A stretch of 64,000 bases of DNA from Krasilnikoviella flava (GTDB lineage Bacteria > Actinomycetota > Actinomycetes > Actinomycetales > Cellulomonadaceae): positions 118,737-182,736 of the forward strand of contig NZ_FUZQ01000004.1 in assembly GCF_900167525.1 (NCBI RefSeq), in the 5' to 3' direction. Numbering within the stretch: position 1 is the stretch's first letter; every line of letters starts with the position of its first letter. The translations under genes and the position numbers were made by a program. Positions 62,299-64,000 of this stretch are shown in pieces. The notes below the pieces were generated by a model. It made no database searches. It was given only the letters and a program-made list of their open reading frames with translations, and had not been told where the DNA came from.

Positions 62299-64000
62299 CT
62301 ACTCGACGTCGAAGGGGAAGTCGTCGGTGACGCCGATCTGGTCGTACTGCATCTGCGAGGCGTCGAAGTCGTCCTCCCAGTTGCCGTTGGTGACCTCGTT
62401 GCACTGGTACGACTGGTAGGACTGGTCGGTGGTCTCGCCGACCTCGATGTTGGAGAAGGCGAAGCCGCAGCCGCCGGCGTCCATGTGGACGCCGCGGGTG
62501 CCGGAGTCGGGCATCGCTCCGGCGGGGTCGGGGATCACGTCGCCGATCACCATCTGGTCCACGGTGTTCTGCACCGGGTGGGGCTCCTGGTTGTCCACCC
62601 CGTAGGTGTAGAAGGCGCCCATGTCGCCGGAGTCGAGCCCCGCCTGGTCGATGCGGATGTACCGGAACGCGTTGTTGTCGGTGTACTGCTCGCCGTCCAC
62701 CACCTCCGGACGCGACTCGAGGCTGATGCCGTAGCGGGCGGAGTGCTTGACGTGGACGTGCTCCACCGTGTTGTCGCCCGTGCCCATGAGCTCGATGCCG
62801 GAGGCGTCGCCGGGCACGAGCTCGCCGACGTGGTCGATGAACAGGTTGCGGAACGTGTGCTGGTGGGTCAGGTCGCCCTCGCCGGGCCAGCCGCCCTCGA
62901 CCTTGATGCCGTCCGCGCCGATGTTCTCCAGCAGCGAGTCCTCGACCGTCAGGTGGTCGTTCGCGAACAGCGCGTAGACGCCCGTGAACCCGGTGTCGCG
63001 GACGTGCATGCGCGTGAGGGTGATGTGCGAGGTGTTCTCGAGGGTGACGGCACCGAACCGGTTGCGTGGCATCTCGATCTGGCGGTCGTACTCGGGATAC
63101 TCGTGCGGGACGCCGGCGTCGCCGGCGCTCGTCCAGCCGGCGCGGTACCAGCCGACGAAGTCGGAGTACTGCACGCCCAGGCCGTCGAACGTGATGTCGT
63201 GCGCCCTGTCCTCGGCGGAACGGCCCTTGATGTCCACGAGCTGGGTCACCGTCGGACGCATGACGGTCAGCCCGTCCATCGAGCCCTCGGCCGGCTTGTA
63301 GTAGACCTCCCCCGCCTCGTGGTCGAGGTAGTACTCCCCGGCCTGGTCGAGGAAGTCGAGCGAGTTCTGCAGGAAGTACCGGGAGCCGCTGCGGCTGTTG
63401 ATCATCGCGTAGCGGGTCCAGTGGTCGAGGATGATCTTGTTGTCGGTGTCCTTGATGTCCGCGTTCTTGATGGGCACCGTGTCGGTGAACCAGCTCCAGG
63501 ACCCCCCGGACCAGATCGTCACCTGCGCCGGCCAGCTCGTGGACGAGCCGAGGTCCGCGGTCTCGTCCCACTCGCCCGGGTTGTAGCCGATCTGGTCGCG
63601 CACCCCTTCCTTCTCGGGCTCGATGAGCCGCGAGAAGAGATATGGGGCATGGGTGTCCTCGCTCGTACGGTTCGGGTGGCGCGCCGTGGTGGCGCGGTCG
63701 CCGTCGACGAAGAGCGTGTAGAACGGTGCGTCGACGTCGACGTCGACGTCGGCCTTAAAGATGCCGTCCTGGTACGGCTCCCAGCCGGTGACGGGCTCGG
63801 CGCCGACGAGGTTGGCCTTGCCGGGCCCGTCGGCGGAGCGGTAGATCACCTGGTGGCCGTTGTTGCCGGAGTCCATCTCGGTGAACTCGATGGTCTCGGC
63901 GACCCGGTAGTCGCCCTCGGCGAGGTTGACCACGATGTCGCACCGCATCTTGCGCTCGTGGTTGAGGCCGAGGTCCTGGATGTGGTCGCGGGCCTTGTCG
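62299..64000 (-). CDS. Right-handed parallel beta-helix protein (partial, 5' end outside window)
   Basis: The frame is still open at base 63999, so the N-terminus is beyond the right edge; about 566 residues are seen. The first visible part is an N-terminal module (RCDIVVNLAEGDYRVAETIEF, VTGWEPYQDGIFKADV). Then come beta-helix repeats typical of pectate-lyase-like or alginate-type enzymes: HDITFDGLGVQYSDFVGWY, RFGAVTLENTSHITLTRMHV, VEDSLLENIGADGIKVEG and VEHVHVKHSARYGISLES. The protein ends with Asp/Gln-rich sequence and FPFDVE. It probably binds or cleaves a polysaccharide and is upstream of the MGH1-like hydrolase on the same strand. Confidence 0.75.
   Translation of the reverse strand, partial: DKARDHIQDLGLNHERKMRCDIVVNLAEGDYRVAETIEFTEMDSGNNGHQVIYRSADGPGKANLVGAEPVTGWEPYQDGIFKADVDVDVDAPFYTLFVDGDRATTARHPNRTSEDTHAPYLFSRLIEPEKEGVRDQIGYNPGEWDETADLGSSTSWPAQVTIWSGGSWSWFTDTVPIKNADIKDTDNKIILDHWTRYAMINSRSGSRYFLQNSLDFLDQAGEYYLDHEAGEVYYKPAEGSMDGLTVMRPTVTQLVDIKGRSAEDRAHDITFDGLGVQYSDFVGWYRAGWTSAGDAGVPHEYPEYDRQIEMPRNRFGAVTLENTSHITLTRMHVRDTGFTGVYALFANDHLTVEDSLLENIGADGIKVEGGWPGEGDLTHQHTFRNLFIDHVGELVPGDASGIELMGTGDNTVEHVHVKHSARYGISLESRPEVVDGEQYTDNNAFRYIRIDQAGLDSGDMGAFYTYGVDNQEPHPVQNTVDQMVIGDVIPDPAGAMPDSGTRGVHMDAGGCGFAFSNIEVGETTDQSYQSYQCNEVTNGNWEDDFDASQMQYDQIGVTDDFPFDVE

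Noticed and set aside
59669..63571. A 1300-codon minus-strand frame over the hydrolase and beta-helix genes
   Set aside because: It is a shifted frame of two recognisable proteins and is extremely Arg-rich.
1..64000. CRISPR arrays, rRNA and tRNA genes
   Set aside because: No regularly spaced repeats of CRISPR size and no rRNA or cloverleaf sequence were seen by eye; a tRNA search program would be needed to exclude a tRNA fully.

Overview
The window is high-GC DNA with GTG and TTG starts and frequent ATGA/GTGA stop-start overlaps. It carries a MSMEG_4193-type phosphatase, DUF3090 and SCO1664-family cluster and several DUF6325/SHOCT proteins, which points to an actinobacterium, most likely a cellulolytic or soil member of the Micrococcales. 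I see no rRNA, tRNA or CRISPR array. The organism call is inference from gene content.

Layout. (1) 1-1619: ordinary oxidoreductase genes and one unknown gene. (2) about 1.7-29.9 kb: a defence/mobile island whose DNA is visibly less G+C-rich than its flanks. It starts with a frameshifted relic of a MobF-type conjugative relaxase, a macro-SIR2 fusion protein and a short, internally deleted IS481-type element with intact ends and target duplication. The main body is a complete Dpd (7-deazaguanine DNA modification and restriction) locus. One minus-strand operon holds queC-queE-queD and a VUT-family queuosine-precursor transporter (preQ0 synthesis and uptake). A divergent plus-strand operon holds a dpdC candidate, dpdB, dpdA and a second dpdB. 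A convergent minus-strand operon holds a small Cys-rich ORF followed by dpdE-F-G-H-I-J-K-D. (3) 30.3-32.4 kb: the conserved actinobacterial phosphatase/DUF3090/SCO1664 cluster, closed by a strong hairpin. (4) 32.4-37.6 kb: zinc alcohol dehydrogenase, an (alpha/alpha)6 glycosidase and a Tat-exported family 8 polysaccharide lyase. (5) 37.7-43.6 kb: a lipoprotein/secreted-protein pair, small oxidoreductases and an APC permease. (6) 43.6-52.5 kb: DUF6325/SHOCT proteins, a P-type cation ATPase, an MFS exporter and a large MalT/LuxR regulator. (7) 52.7-59.7 kb: a TetR-MFS unit with a clear double operator, a broken GNAT gene, an epimerase/TetR divergent pair, PPOX and VOC proteins and a WYL regulator with palindromic operators. 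(8) 59.7-64 kb: secreted carbohydrate-active proteins with a LacI-type operator; the last gene runs off the right edge.

How the island should work (family knowledge plus inference): QueD, QueE and QueC make preQ0 from the GTP-derived pterin precursor, the VUT protein may import precursor, DpdA with DpdB exchanges preQ0 for guanine in DNA, and the candidate DpdC may convert the base further. The helicases, ATPase and phospholipase-D-like nuclease (DpdE/F/J, DpdH, DpdK) with DpdD/G/I would attack unmodified incoming DNA.
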